Positions 1-10,266 of a stretch of DNA of 64,000 nt are shown here, one piece after another. Location: the NCBI GenBank assembly GCA_961205875.1, contig OY540810.1, forward strand, positions 30,566,001-30,630,000, written 5' to 3'. The DNA is from Sialis fuliginosa (Eukaryota; Arthropoda; Insecta; Megaloptera; Sialidae). Made by a program: the position numbers and the translations under genes. The notes under the pieces were generated by a model that worked only from the letters and a program-made list of their open reading frames with translations, ran no database searches and was not told the DNA's origin. The number at the start of each line of letters is the position of its first letter. The stretch's first letter is position 1.

Positions 1-443
1 TTATTAGTAATATTTGATTTAATTTTTTATAAAATACAATATACTTATAGAGCACATTCTTAATATGTTTCAGTTGTAAAAATATATTTATTAAAAAAAA
101 CTGCGACAATGCAATTTTGATATTTAAAACTAATTGGTAATTTATAAAATAAATTGGCCATTTATAAACAAACTTGCATTGAATTATAATAATTAAAAAA
201 AAATGTAAACAAAGTAAAAAAATAAAAATGAAATTGAAATTATGAATTGCTATGTTGATGTGGAATTATTATTTATTTATTAATTATTTAAATATTTTTT
301 ATAAGTATATTATGACATTTAAAAATAAACAATCAGTAAAAAATGTGAACAGTCAGAGAAGTCATTGTTGATATCCAAAGTAGCAAGTTAAAAAAGAATT
401 ATTTTTAGATCAATAAGTACAAAATATGTTATTTATTAGTTAC
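1..443. other. AT-rich stretch, probably intron of the zinc-finger gene
   Basis: Very AT-rich DNA with no open frame worth reporting on either strand. The zinc-finger gene to its right stops in mid-finger at a good splice donor, so this stretch is most simply an intron of that gene, with the remaining exon or exons beyond the left edge. Confidence 0.5.
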
Positions 444-2781
444 CTCTTTTGGCAGACATTGCACTCGATAGGTTTCTCTGTACCATGGAGTCTCTTGTGG
501 CTCGTCAGATCCCCGGACTGTCTGAAGGCTTTGCCACAGAAGTCACAGACAAAGGGTCTCTCATTTGTGTGAGTGCGCATGTGGATCTTGAGGCTAGCCT
601 TTGACACGTACCCATTCTTACATATCTCACAAACAAATGGTCTCTCACCTAAGAAATCAAAAATACAGTGAAAATGTAATAAACAACATGAAGTAAAAAT
701 AACTAACTCTGCACTTTGTATATCTGAAAATTTGGATACCAAACAATATCATTCTGCATTTTATACATTTGCCAATACATTGAAGAAAAAAAACTTCCAT
801 TGTTTTAGCTACCAAATAATCACAGTAGGTACCGGTTCTTGTGATTACACTTTTGTGTGTGAATTACTGTTACATACTGAGAAAAACCCAAGCTGAAGTA
901 TCTAATTAAAATTAATAGATAGGATGTAGTTTTATGCTGTTTGATAGTTTTTCTATCTGTCGAAGCATTTAGTCATGAAAATTAAGAGAACGGCCATAAT
1001 ATGTATTTAAAGATACAAACTTTGATGACAATTAACTTGAGTTTAAAACGTTCGATCTCTTTAAAATTTAACATTCGGTTAGATGTCATTATTCTTTTAA
1101 TCCTGTTTGCAACTATCTTAAATTAATTAATTAAATTTCAAAATATGAAATTGGCGTGAATATTTTATTTATAATAACTGGCGATATAATTCTGAAAACT
1201 GGCAAAATATACATATATTTTGGTTGTTTCTTTTTCTCTTTTGGAAATTGAGTGCATTATGTGGCTGATTCTATTAATACATCAAGCGGTACCTACTGTA
1301 ATTGATTATTATTTACCGGTGTGCGTTCGTAGATGCAACTCTAGATTAAACCTCTGCGGAAAGCTCTTTCCACATATATTACACAAGAACGGTCTATCTC
1401 CAGTGTGTTGTTTTATGTGCGTGTCCAGCGTCGCAGCATCGCCAAACTCTCTCTTGCAGTAGACGCAGACATGTTTGAGCATCGAAGGGTCCCCCTCTTG
1501 AGCTTCATGTATCTTCATGTGCTTCAACAGACTGTTCTCAGCATAGCATCCCTTGTGGCAGATCTTGCATACAAACGGTTTTTCACCTGAGTGTTTTAGC
1601 ATGTGTTTGCTCAACAGTGTTGCATGGATGAACCGTTTCTTGCACACTTCACATTCATGAGGCTTCTGTTCATCTAAATATGTATTCAAAATAAGTTAAT
1701 TTTACAATAAGTTTAATAAATATTTTAAAATACCAATAACACTGAAAAATATCATTTTGAAAAAAAAATCATTTTTTAATTAGGGTAATAACTACATCTG
1801 TATTTTTAAAGTTTAAACATAAATTGATGTTACCTGGAATATGTGTACGCATGTGGTTGTTCAGGTAGTTTTCTTCGGTGAAACTGCGTGGGCACATTTT
1901 ACATTTAAATGGCCGTTCTTCAATATGCGTCATTAGATGTTTCCTAAATGATTTCAAGTTGACGAAATATTTTTTACAGACATCACACTGATTTGTGTTA
2001 CGTTTATTTTTTAAACTCCCTGATTTGTTAAGTTTACTGCTGGATATTTTTTTCTTTGGTTTGTGAGATTTTGATGCTTTGAACAACTGTCTTTGAGCGA
2101 TGAATTTTTCATCAGTTGAATCAACATTTGGGTTTATTTGCATCTGCATTAGTACGTCTACTTTGTTATTCGAGTCTTCAGAATCTTCGGAATCAAAATT
2201 AAACCCGTCAAATGATAATACTTGGTTGTCATAAGATTCGGAATTGATTTGGGGTACTTCAACTTCTTGTTTACATGATTTTGAAAGGAGAGGTTTTCCT
2301 AAGTACTGACGTAGAGTTGCCTCTGATCTTTCACAAAGTAATTTGAAAGAGTAAGCACGGTTTACTTGATTTACACATTGGATGCATATTAATTCTGGTA
2401 AACCGTCTCCAGAAGATACCTGTAATCAATGATTTTCAATATATGAGTTCGTATATATAATATATACATTATACATACGAACTCATTCAGACTAGTCTAA
2501 ATTTTACAAAAAAAAAGTTTAACACTTTTGTTCATAAATTTATATTTTTGACAATCTTCTGTCAATTTGACATTTGATGAAATAAATATACAATTTATTT
2601 TGTTTAAAGTTTTGAATCTTACATGTACAGTAGAAAATGCCATCAGCATTTCTGCCAGGTGTATATTTTGGTCCAAATTTTCACCATTTAAAAATACAGA
2701 TCGCATCTCACCATCTTCGGATAAACAAGCCCTACAAATTTTACTAATATCTATTTGTAACATATTGTTCTTGTTATTCAT
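444..2781 (-). CDS. ZAD-type C2H2 zinc-finger protein, 3' end missing
   Basis: Probable sequence-specific DNA-binding transcription factor of the insect ZAD-ZNF family; its target is unknown. Four exons fit by splice sites and phase: 2781-2623, 2419-1834, 1673-1317 and 648-444 (at least 435 residues). The start is the first in-frame ATG, shortly before the ICRACL motif. The ZAD zinc site is C16-x2-C19 in exon 1 and C65-x2-C68 in exon 2, a spacing typical of the domain. An acidic serine-rich stretch and a lysine-rich stretch follow. Eight complete C2H2 fingers run from about residue 198 onward, many joined by TGEKP-like linkers (SGEKP, TGDRP, TGERP). A ninth finger begins with CNVC and is cut off. 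The frame meets TAA at 442-440, but AG|GTAACT at that point is a strong donor and a finger should not end there, so I infer a further exon outside the window. The family is secure; the symbol is not. Confidence 0.9.
2443..2486. repeat. Short perfect hairpin in intron 1 of the zinc-finger gene
   Basis: The 12-base arm atgagttcgtat at 2443-2454 is repeated inverted at 2475-2486 around a TA-rich loop. It lies inside the 203-bp first intron (2420-2622). It may be a chance palindrome in TA-rich DNA or a tiny element remnant. Confidence 0.5.
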
Positions 2782-3228
2782 TTTTAAAACTATAGGACCA
2801 GTGAAATGTCAAAAAATCATAAACCAGCACAACTATTAAGCTGGGCAACTCGCAAATTCATAGAGAATAAAGCAACAAACATAGATAATGTATGTATTAT
2901 AAATTATACCATTTATAAAAATTTGATTGCATGACCTAGATGCTCTAGTTATAAAATAAATAATAAGCATCAGTTTAATTTTATTTATTTTTGGTATTTC
3001 TTATTATTATATTTTATAAGTTATGTTAATTATAAATTCAGTTTACTGCATATTTTGAGCTAATGTTATAATTATAAACTTTTGATATATGTATTTAAAA
3101 TATTCGTTATAACAATCGTAACAGTACAAATTATAATGTATTCAAATTTTTTGGCGTCAATATAAATTTAAAAAAAATAAATTTTAAATTCTTATTTATA
3201 GAAAGTGTAACATTATATTATATAGATA
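2782..3228. promoter_or_regulatory. Upstream region of the zinc-finger gene (shared intergenic)
   Basis: The zinc-finger gene reads left from 2781 and the secreted-protein gene reads right from 4199, so their promoters must lie in the 1.4 kb between them unless further non-coding exons exist. I see no clear core promoter motif here. The stretch is AT-rich and otherwise featureless up to the MITE. Confidence 0.3.
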
Positions 3229-3769
3229 GTCCTCAGTACGTCGACCCTTTTGTTAATTTATTGCCATACTTCTGAAACTTCGTGAGTGGCTTCTTTTTGA
3301 CGAGTCTAACAACTTTGTTATTTGCGAAAATTCTTAAAAATTAGACATTTTCGAACGTGCAACTGCAGAATTTTCCGAGCGACGGACTGGAAAAACGCTC
3401 CAAGATATTTGTCGGACAAAATGATCAATGGATTGCAACTAAGATAATATAAAAATAGAGAGGTATCACCTAGTCTGCCATCTCCAACATGCTAAATAAC
3501 GAGGTTATTATAGTTTATTACCAGCTACCTAAGATTTGTAGGATTATTAAATAATTATTTTTACAATCCATTGGTCATTTTGTCCGTCAAATATCTTGGG
3601 CTGTTTTTCCAGTCCGCCACCGGAAAATTTGGCGGCTGCATGTTCGAAAATGCCCCATTTTTAAGAATTTTCGCAAATAAAAAAGTTGTTAGACTCGTCA
3701 AAAAGAAGTCACTCACGAAGTCTCAGAATTATGGTAATAAATTAACATAAGGGTCGACGTACTGAGGAC
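3229..3769. mobile_element. TA-flanked long-TIR MITE (541 bp)
   Basis: The ends gtcctcagtacgtcgaccc and gggtcgacgtactgaggac are perfect inverted copies. Inverted similarity continues for about 200 bp on each side, leaving a middle of about 140 bp. A TA dinucleotide flanks both ends (3227-3228 and 3770-3771), which fits the target duplication of Tc1/mariner-type elements. There is no transposase frame inside, so it is non-autonomous. It sits between two divergent genes and could affect the promoter of either. Confidence 0.85.
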
Positions 3770-4198
3770 TATAATAATAGTATTTTTGAACATCGTTTAC
3801 AAAAATAATCGATACAACTTTTATATACATAATTTGAAAAGGTATAAAAAACAAGATATTTTAGAATAAAGTACGAATAAAGCTTTAGATTTTTATAATA
3901 ATTTTCAGCAGTATTCAAGGAAATTAGCATTGTTGATGTTTACATGTTTTACAACTCAAGTAATTATTTCGTAACCGTTGACGATTTACAGAAGGTGACA
4001 AGAATGTTTATATTATGCATTGAACAATATTTTTGTATATTTTCATTATTTAAAGTTACATTATATATTCACATTGACACATTAAAAAAATGCAACGAAA
4101 GCAAATTCTTCGTAGTACAGTATAAATGGTCTCAATAAACCTTGAAAATCTTAGTTTATTTAGTGAATTATTTAGCCAAGTTCCATTAATGACTTGAA
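3770..4198. promoter_or_regulatory. Upstream region of the secreted histidine-rich protein gene
   Basis: AT-rich DNA directly before the first coding exon. TATA-like strings occur at about 3842 (tataaaaa) and 4121 (tataaat). Neither can be assigned as the real TATA box from sequence alone. A leader exon here is possible. Confidence 0.25.
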
Positions 4199-7100
4199 AT
4201 GGTGAATAGGAATACTATGTTAACAAAAATTTGCGGTTTTATATATTTAAGTGTTATTTTTCACATAGGTAAGTTATAGTATATTGAAAATTAGTGCGAA
4301 TAGATATTTTTTCAAATCAATTAATTTATTTTATGCAACGATAAAATAAATTTTAGGAAATTGTTCACTTATTCTATTATTTAGTTTTTAATAGTTATCT
4401 CTCTTTCAATATTTTATTTACCTATGCATTTCTTTGAGTTTTATTAATGTTTTTGATCAATATATAGTTTGATATTTTTTAATTAAAATACTATAATATA
4501 AGTATAATGAAAATAGAAAATAAAAATTATTTTAATTTTGCTGAATTTTTTTCAAAAACTAAGGTGAGGTAACCTAAATGTCTTTAGATAATTTAATTTC
4601 AAGTGGCCTAAACTACATCTACAAAAGCTCATTGCGATTGGCGATCCAAAATTTGTAGTCCTTCCATGTGTATAAGATTTTTAGCTTTATATTAATTAGG
4701 TACCTAGGTACCTATTATTATATTAAAATTATATATTTATTATTCATTTTGGAATAGTATCTACACGTATTATTTGCGATTATTTTTTAATAGATAGGTA
4801 GGTAATATTTGTGGTTCAAACTTTTATTTCTCGTAACACATTTCGAAACATATTTAACGTTAGTTAAAATACGGAAAGAAAGTTTTAATTGCTAACTGCA
4901 AATTATCTGTAATAGTTTCATTATTCGTTAATGTGTATTTTCAGCGAATTTTTTCTAGAAGTCTGAGTTGCATAAAAATCCGTTAGATAAAAATTTGTAT
5001 TTAATTTCAATAGAATTTTTCAAAAAAACGTTAAATAATAAATTTCTCCTAAAAAACATGCATAGAACAAAAGTAGATAAAATGATAGAATTTTTTAATC
5101 CTGATAATTTTGGTTCAATCTACACCTAATTTTATTGTAATAAACAACTACACAAAACTTAAACCAAAAACAAACATTTTTAAGAAATCAAATTTGGTAT
5201 ACAGTATACCGTGTGGGGGTTGCAACACTATTTACGTAGGTAATACATCACAAAAACTTATCAATAGAATAACACAACATAAATCAGATACAAGATTAAA
5301 ACCAACATCCACAGCATTAGCAGTACATACAAATAGTACAGGGCATATTTTTGATTATAAACAAACTAAAATTTTAGATAATGAAAAACATAAAGCTAAA
5401 CGTTACATTTCCGAAATGTTACACATAAAAAGAAACAATAATACAATTAACAAGAAAACTGAAATATCCACATTATCTACTATTTACAACACAATTTTAA
5501 ATAATTAATTATTGTCATTTTTTAAATCAATTTTTTCGTTCCTTAGTAACTATTTGAGTTACTAAGAGATTTGTTATTTTTTCAAACATTTCCGTAGTCA
5601 CATGAATTTTATTGAGATAACGACATCTTTCTGAATTTTTATTTTAAAATATCAATATTTTGCATTATATTTATTGTATTTAATTGTTACTTATTATATT
5701 TTAGCCTGACGATGATTCTGTGAATCGAAAGCTTGCGGTTTCCTCTTCTTTAATAAATTTTGACGTTTAAACAAACAAGTTTGTTTTTATTTATATTTAA
5801 CGTCACTACTATTATATTATCAAAAATACATCATATATATTCGTGCTTCAATAAACTTTCATTTGACATCCTACACGATGCCCTTGATTTTTTTGTCCAT
5901 TTTCCTATCAAAATTAAATTTTTTATACTTCACGTCTATAATTGGGCCACCACACTTTATCTCTGTGTTAAATTTTAGTTTCAGAGAAAATCGCTTGTGA
6001 CAGACGGACGGACGGACACCGAAGTGATTCCATAAGTGTTCCGTGCAAACGGAACACTAAAAATAAATATTTTTTTAATAAAATGATATTTATTTTAAAA
6101 AATTAAATGAATACATTTTTTAATCAATGTAACCCTGCTGTTATTAATATTTTTCGTGACTATTATAAGCTATATTGTTACAGTAAGCTCGCACCCCGTG
6201 AGCGACAATGACAGCGACCCAAGCCTTGCGTGGCACTGCTCCCACATCTGCGAGACGTGCAACGGCGAACCACAGTACAACGACGCCACGGAGACGTGCC
6301 ATTGCGTCCTCAGGCCCGCAGAGACAGAGGAAGGTATGTCACTACCAATTAAATTACAATGTCAAATATGACTCGTTTTTGGTTTCAGTGTACTTTTCAA
6401 AAAAAATATTAATTTAACCTTCCGTTAGGCGCGCGGATTACTAAAAACTGTTACATACTTACAACTAATACTAATATCCTATTTACACACGCGCCCTTTT
6501 GATTAACTGTTAAAAACACTTCCTTGTATATTGTCAGTTAGTTAGTTGAAGTGTTTTAGTGCGATATCGTGAGTTATAGCGAATTAAATACAGTGTTTAA
6601 AAGAGTGGCTTAGGTATGTAATCCGCGCGCCTAACGAAAGGTTAAATATTTTACCTATGTATTTGCCAATAGTTAGTTTTGGTTTTGGTAATAATTTAAT
6701 AATAAAACATCGATCTGATATGTTTTCAATTTAATTAACATAGTCGTTTTGGTTTTTAGTGAATCTAATTTTACTTATAGATTAGCCTCCAAAGTATAAA
6801 TCAAAATCTGAAACTGTCCTCTTGTCCTGAAAGCAATTTTTATTGAAAAAATGACCTTTATTTGTTGTTCTTAATACTATAAACTAATGCTTATTCATAA
6901 AAATATGCGATAAAACATTTTTCAATTGTTGTATGTTTTACAGATAAACTGTGCCGAGAAGCAATGAAAGTGAACGCCAAAGTTCTAGAAATACCGTTAG
7001 AACTGGAAGGATTGAATTCAAGATGTAAGTATTTAATTTTAAAAAGCGACTGTGTAATTTTAACTAACTAAATAAGCGAGCGAAAAATTTCTCGTAAGCA

Positions 7101-8348
7101 GATTCATACACAAAAATAATTATTATTAGTCGCTTTAACTTCTGAACGGCCCACATAGCATTTCTATCTTTAGATCAATCGTATATTTTGCGTATATCGA
7201 TGAAACAAAAACAAATATTATTTATTACAGCAAAGAGATCAGACGAAACCACGAATCAACAAGAAATCCAAACAGAAAGCGCCGTAGATCAATCATCATC
7301 ATTCGTTGTAAAATCATCTCAAACATTAGAGAACACAAACATACAACAGACTGATGAAACCGTCCAAAAACAAAACACCAATATAGACCAGCAACAACAG
7401 ATCGTTGGCGCTGCAAATCAAGTCAATATAAACACACAAAACAACGAAAATACATTAGCAATTGATTCTAATGTAGGTAGTAAGAAATCACGACACGGCA
7501 TAAGAGCTAATCGAATAAGATCTGGAATACGGTCACGTTTAGGAGCTGCAGCTCCCGCCCAAACAACCCCAATCCCAGAACTGTTGGGTCAGGCTCAAAT
7601 GCAGATCAAACAGATCGTAGACGCTCACCAAACTGGGCAATTACCGGTTGAAAACACACAGAAATCTGTCAAAGAAATACAGAACACTTTACAGCAAGTT
7701 CTTCAGCAGATGCCACCTGAATTAGAAGCACCAAGGAGGCAACTACATGTTCGAGGAAGACATCCATTACCCCACCATCCTGTTCATCACGTGCCACATC
7801 ACCAGATAGAGCACCATCCGCATCCGGAGCACCATATACCTCAACACCATATACCCCAACACCATATTCCACAACATCATGTACCTCATCATATACCTCA
7901 CCATCATCACCATGACCATATCATAGCTCAGAGTAATAACCAGACCGACCAGGTTATTGTACAACCCGGAGAACTGACACCTCCAGAAGGCCAGCAAACA
8001 GTTGGATCTAAAAGAGTTATACCGAAAAAGACTTTTGGATCGAAGTCGATTGAAAAGTCTAAATTATCAGGTGGGAAATTCAAAAGTAAGAGTAATTTAG
8101 CTGTAAGAAAGGCGACCCGTATCGACGTGATGAACGAAGAAGATCACAAAGAATCGAAAGCAAGTATAGCACAAGTGGAAGAAGAAACCAAAGTTGCACA
8201 AACGGAACCTATTACTGAAACTGAAAACAGAAATGTTAAATCGCCAACAGTTGTAGTACCGCAGATCAACAATGAACAAACCAATGTAAAAATTGATTCA
8301 AACGTAAACGAACAAAATCCAACAATCATACAAACTAGTGATAGTTAA
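4199..8348 (+). CDS. Secreted six-cysteine, histidine/proline-rich protein (unrecognised)
   Basis: Four exons fit by GT..AG sites and phase: 4199-4268, 6184-6333, 6944-7024 and 7231-8348, giving 472 residues. I do not recognise the family. Residues 1 to about 26 form a signal peptide with a hydrophobic core (CGFIYLSVIF). The mature N-terminus carries exactly six cysteines (42, 46, 49, 62, 64, 77; C-x3-C-x2-C-x12-C-x-C-x12-C) and there are none further on, so a three-disulphide module is plausible. A dibasic KR at 102-103 could be a processing site. A Gln/Asn/Thr-rich linker follows, then an Arg-rich stretch. Residues about 273-331 are His/Pro-rich, with tandem HHIPQ units on a 15-bp DNA repeat (about 7840-7885). 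The C-terminus is polar and Lys/Glu-rich. Metal binding or a cuticle, silk or humoral role are guesses. Intron 1 holds a Penelope-like remnant and intron 2 a MITE. ATG 4217 (residue 7) is an alternative start. Confidence 0.8.
4269..5049. other. First part of intron 1, no coding signal
   Basis: Intron DNA from the donor ATAG|GTAAGT at 4268/4269. It is AT-rich with simple stretches such as ttaggtacctaggtacct near 4697. I found no exon or complete element before the Penelope-like remnant. Confidence 0.5.
5050..5820 (+). mobile_element. 5'-truncated Penelope-like retroelement (endonuclease part and 3' end)
   Basis: The open frame 5110-5508 (about 132 residues) matches the C-terminal GIY-YIG endonuclease of Penelope-like elements. 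It has the cysteine-bearing YSIPCGGC motif, then IYVG as the YIG part, then conserved R and H residues (NRITQHK). The reverse transcriptase part is missing or decayed upstream. The element lies inside intron 1 of the secreted-protein gene in the same orientation. Its 3' flank, ending at the string taacgtcactactatta, recurs inverted at 36.54-36.65 kb, which marks it as part of the element. Confidence 0.8.
5706..5730 (+). ncRNA. Hammerhead-ribozyme-like core at the Penelope-like 3' end
   Basis: CTGACGA (5706-5712) is followed by a hairpin GATTC-TGT-GAATC and then GAAA (5727-5730), the order of the conserved core and stem II of a hammerhead ribozyme. One extra base (T5713) sits between the core and the stem, which is not canonical. 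Hammerheads are known from Penelope-like elements. Activity here is unproven. Confidence 0.4.
5821..6066 (+). repeat. Dispersed repeat tail with 'gttccgt...acggaac' end
   Basis: This stretch ends in a run of 'ggac' units (about 6003-6016) and a hairpin gttccgtgcaaacggaac near 6038-6055. That resembles the tails of dispersed retroposons in Lepidoptera. It lies in intron 1 between the Penelope-like remnant and exon 2. The left boundary is approximate. Confidence 0.5.
6418..6641. mobile_element. TTAA-flanked MITE (224 bp) in intron 2
   Basis: The inverted ends ccttccgttaggcgcgcgg and ccgcgcgcctaacgaaagg are near-identical over about 24 bp. They are flanked by TTAA at 6414-6417 and 6642-6645. 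TTAA target duplications are the mark of piggyBac-type transposition. No transposase is encoded, so it would have moved in trans. It lies within the 610-bp intron 2 of the secreted-protein gene. Confidence 0.85.
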
Positions 8349-8411
8349 GAATTGATTTTTTGTTATGTATATTATGTACTTTATTTCCTATTTATTCAGT
8401 TACTTTTTTAA

Positions 8412-8417
8412 AATAAA
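8412..8417 (+). terminator. Poly(A) signal AATAAA of the secreted-protein gene
   Basis: AATAAA lies 64 bp after the stop codon at 8348, a normal distance for a short insect 3' UTR. AT-rich DNA makes chance hits common, so this is a probable rather than certain signal. Confidence 0.5.
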
Positions 8418-8429
8418 TTTTTAAAAATA

Positions 8430-9406
8430 CAGTGCGTTTTAATTTGATTTTCACGGTTTCTAAATATACATACATAATGTCTGTTTTGATTTAGTCAATA
8501 ACTCCTGCAATTTCATAATTAAAATTTATTTAAAAATATGAGGACAGATAAATATACATACATACAGATTTAATGTGTATTTGAATTTTTAAAATTAGAC
8601 GGGTCTACGTTTTTTACAAATATTTACATATATTAGTAGCAATAAATAATTTATTAATACAAAAAATTGGTATTTAAACAAAATATCGACATATACTTAA
8701 ATACTAAACATATTATAATAAATAAATTGAATATGAATGGAATTTACAAACTCAAAAAATTGTTAAATGTTAGATAGTATAATTTAAAATAAATTAAAGT
8801 TTTTATTTAATATTTTTATTCAGTAAGAGAGTGGCTTATTAGAACGTTTACATACTTTTCAATTTGTTATGAAAATAAACTCTTTAAAAAATGGATATTA
8901 TTAAATATAAAAGTTCAGATTATACCACTGGTATGAGAAAACAAAATAAATATTGGTATTATATTCTAAAAATACTTTACAATGAAAAATAAACCAACTA
9001 CATGAAAATAAATTCGTATATTATCTTTATAAAAGATGAATGCAATGTGTGCACCTACTTACATATAAATATAGCAAAAAAAATTCTTATTTATAAATAT
9101 AAAAATTGTAAAAAGTATCAAAAAGTTTTTTTTGTTATAATTTCGATCATTTGCATTAAAAGATAATTTAAATAAATAAATACCTAACTAATCGCAAATT
9201 GATTTTAGATGTTACACATAATATGGATATAATTAACATTGATTGTCGTTTCATTCTACACAATTTTTTTCTGAGACGTTAATTACCAGATTGACATTAA
9301 AACAACACAAATAAAATTAATAAACATAAAAGTAGGTATAACTGTATAATTGATAATAACTATACAATGTAATTTAAATCGAATTAGTGATAACATGTGT
9401 AGCACC
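8430..9406. other. AT-rich space between two convergent genes
   Basis: About 1 kb of AT-rich DNA between the secreted-protein gene (reading right) and the small membrane-protein gene (reading left). It should contain both 3' ends. TTTATT strings (minus-strand AATAAA) occur but cannot be assigned. I see no repeat or coding frame. Confidence 0.5.
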
Positions 9407-9721
9407 TTATCTTTCCACTTTTACTGAATATTTCGCAAATAAATCGAACACCATTTTACAAACAGATATCATAATAATCACCACAACACCGCACAGCACA
9501 ACCGCCTTGATGATATGGAATTCAGTCAAACTCATTCTTCCATTGTTGATCGTAGTATTATCTTCCACAAAACTGGAATTCGTCGTGTTCCATTGCTTAC
9601 TTTCTAAGTAAACATCAGTACTGTAGGATTCATTCGACGTTATAATTTGTGTAACAAATTCTTCAATCGTATTAAACTGACTATCGACAATTTCTGATAT
9701 TTTTTTACTAGTGGGCGCCAT
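9407..9721 (-). CDS. Small single-pass membrane protein, 104 residues (unrecognised)
   Basis: A complete single-exon frame with a good start context (aaaATGG) and stop TAA at 9409-9407. I do not recognise the family. Residues 1-66 are hydrophilic and hold four N-glycosylation sequons (NES 30-32, NTT 45-47, NSS 48-50, NTT 55-57). Residues about 70-95 form one hydrophobic segment (IIKAVVLCGVVVIIMISVCK and on) with Cys 77 and 88. A short basic tail follows. There is no signal peptide. Sequons only on the N-terminal side suggest that side faces out, a type III topology; this is inference. The clean membrane segment and balanced composition in such AT-rich DNA argue for a real gene. It converges on the secreted-protein gene. 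Confidence 0.65.
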   Translation of the reverse strand: MAPTSKKISEIVDSQFNTIEEFVTQIITSNESYSTDVYLESKQWNTTNSSFVEDNTTINNGRMSLTEFHIIKAVVLCGVVVIIMISVCKMVFDLFAKYSVKVER

Positions 9722-10266
9722 TTTGTGTTAGTTTTTATTACCAACATAGATAGTCAACAATTAAAACTTTTGCAACTGTCACTTGTTTTTACGATTGTAG
9801 ATTTTTACACAGTGTACCATTTTGATGCTCATTTTTTCGCATAAACAATGCGTGTGCAAAGTGGTTTAATACATTTTTCATAGTGCTTGAAATGTTATTT
9901 TTAATTTGCACATGTTGTAAACGTATTGCGCATAAGTTGATGTGTGCCAGACGATAGCCCCCAGTAAAAGAGTTTATTTTTAAATCCTGTGTCTTCATTC
10001 AAACATTGTTAAGAAAAACTTCTAATATACATATTTACAATACATATATATAGCAGTGTTTTCTAAACAATATCGTTGACATGTATTTTAATTTACGCAA
10101 AATTTATAGATCTAAAAACTAGAACGCTTGGCTTGTTTTCATGTTTGTAAACTGTTTAGAAAGAATTAATAAAAGAATGAAATAATGATTTGGAGAAACA
10201 TATGTTTTAAAAGCTTTAGAAATCATGTCTTTATTGTTAGTTTCTTAATTTATCTCTCTCTATATA
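9722..10266. promoter_or_regulatory. Upstream region of the small membrane-protein gene
   Basis: Non-coding DNA before the start at 9721, reading leftward. A weak frame on the minus strand at 9789-9998 has no supporting features. No clear promoter motif was found. Confidence 0.25.

Noticed and set aside
9789-9998. Minus-strand frame of 69 codons upstream of the small membrane-protein gene
   Set aside because: No domain, no splice link to the next gene, and a composition like the surrounding non-coding DNA.
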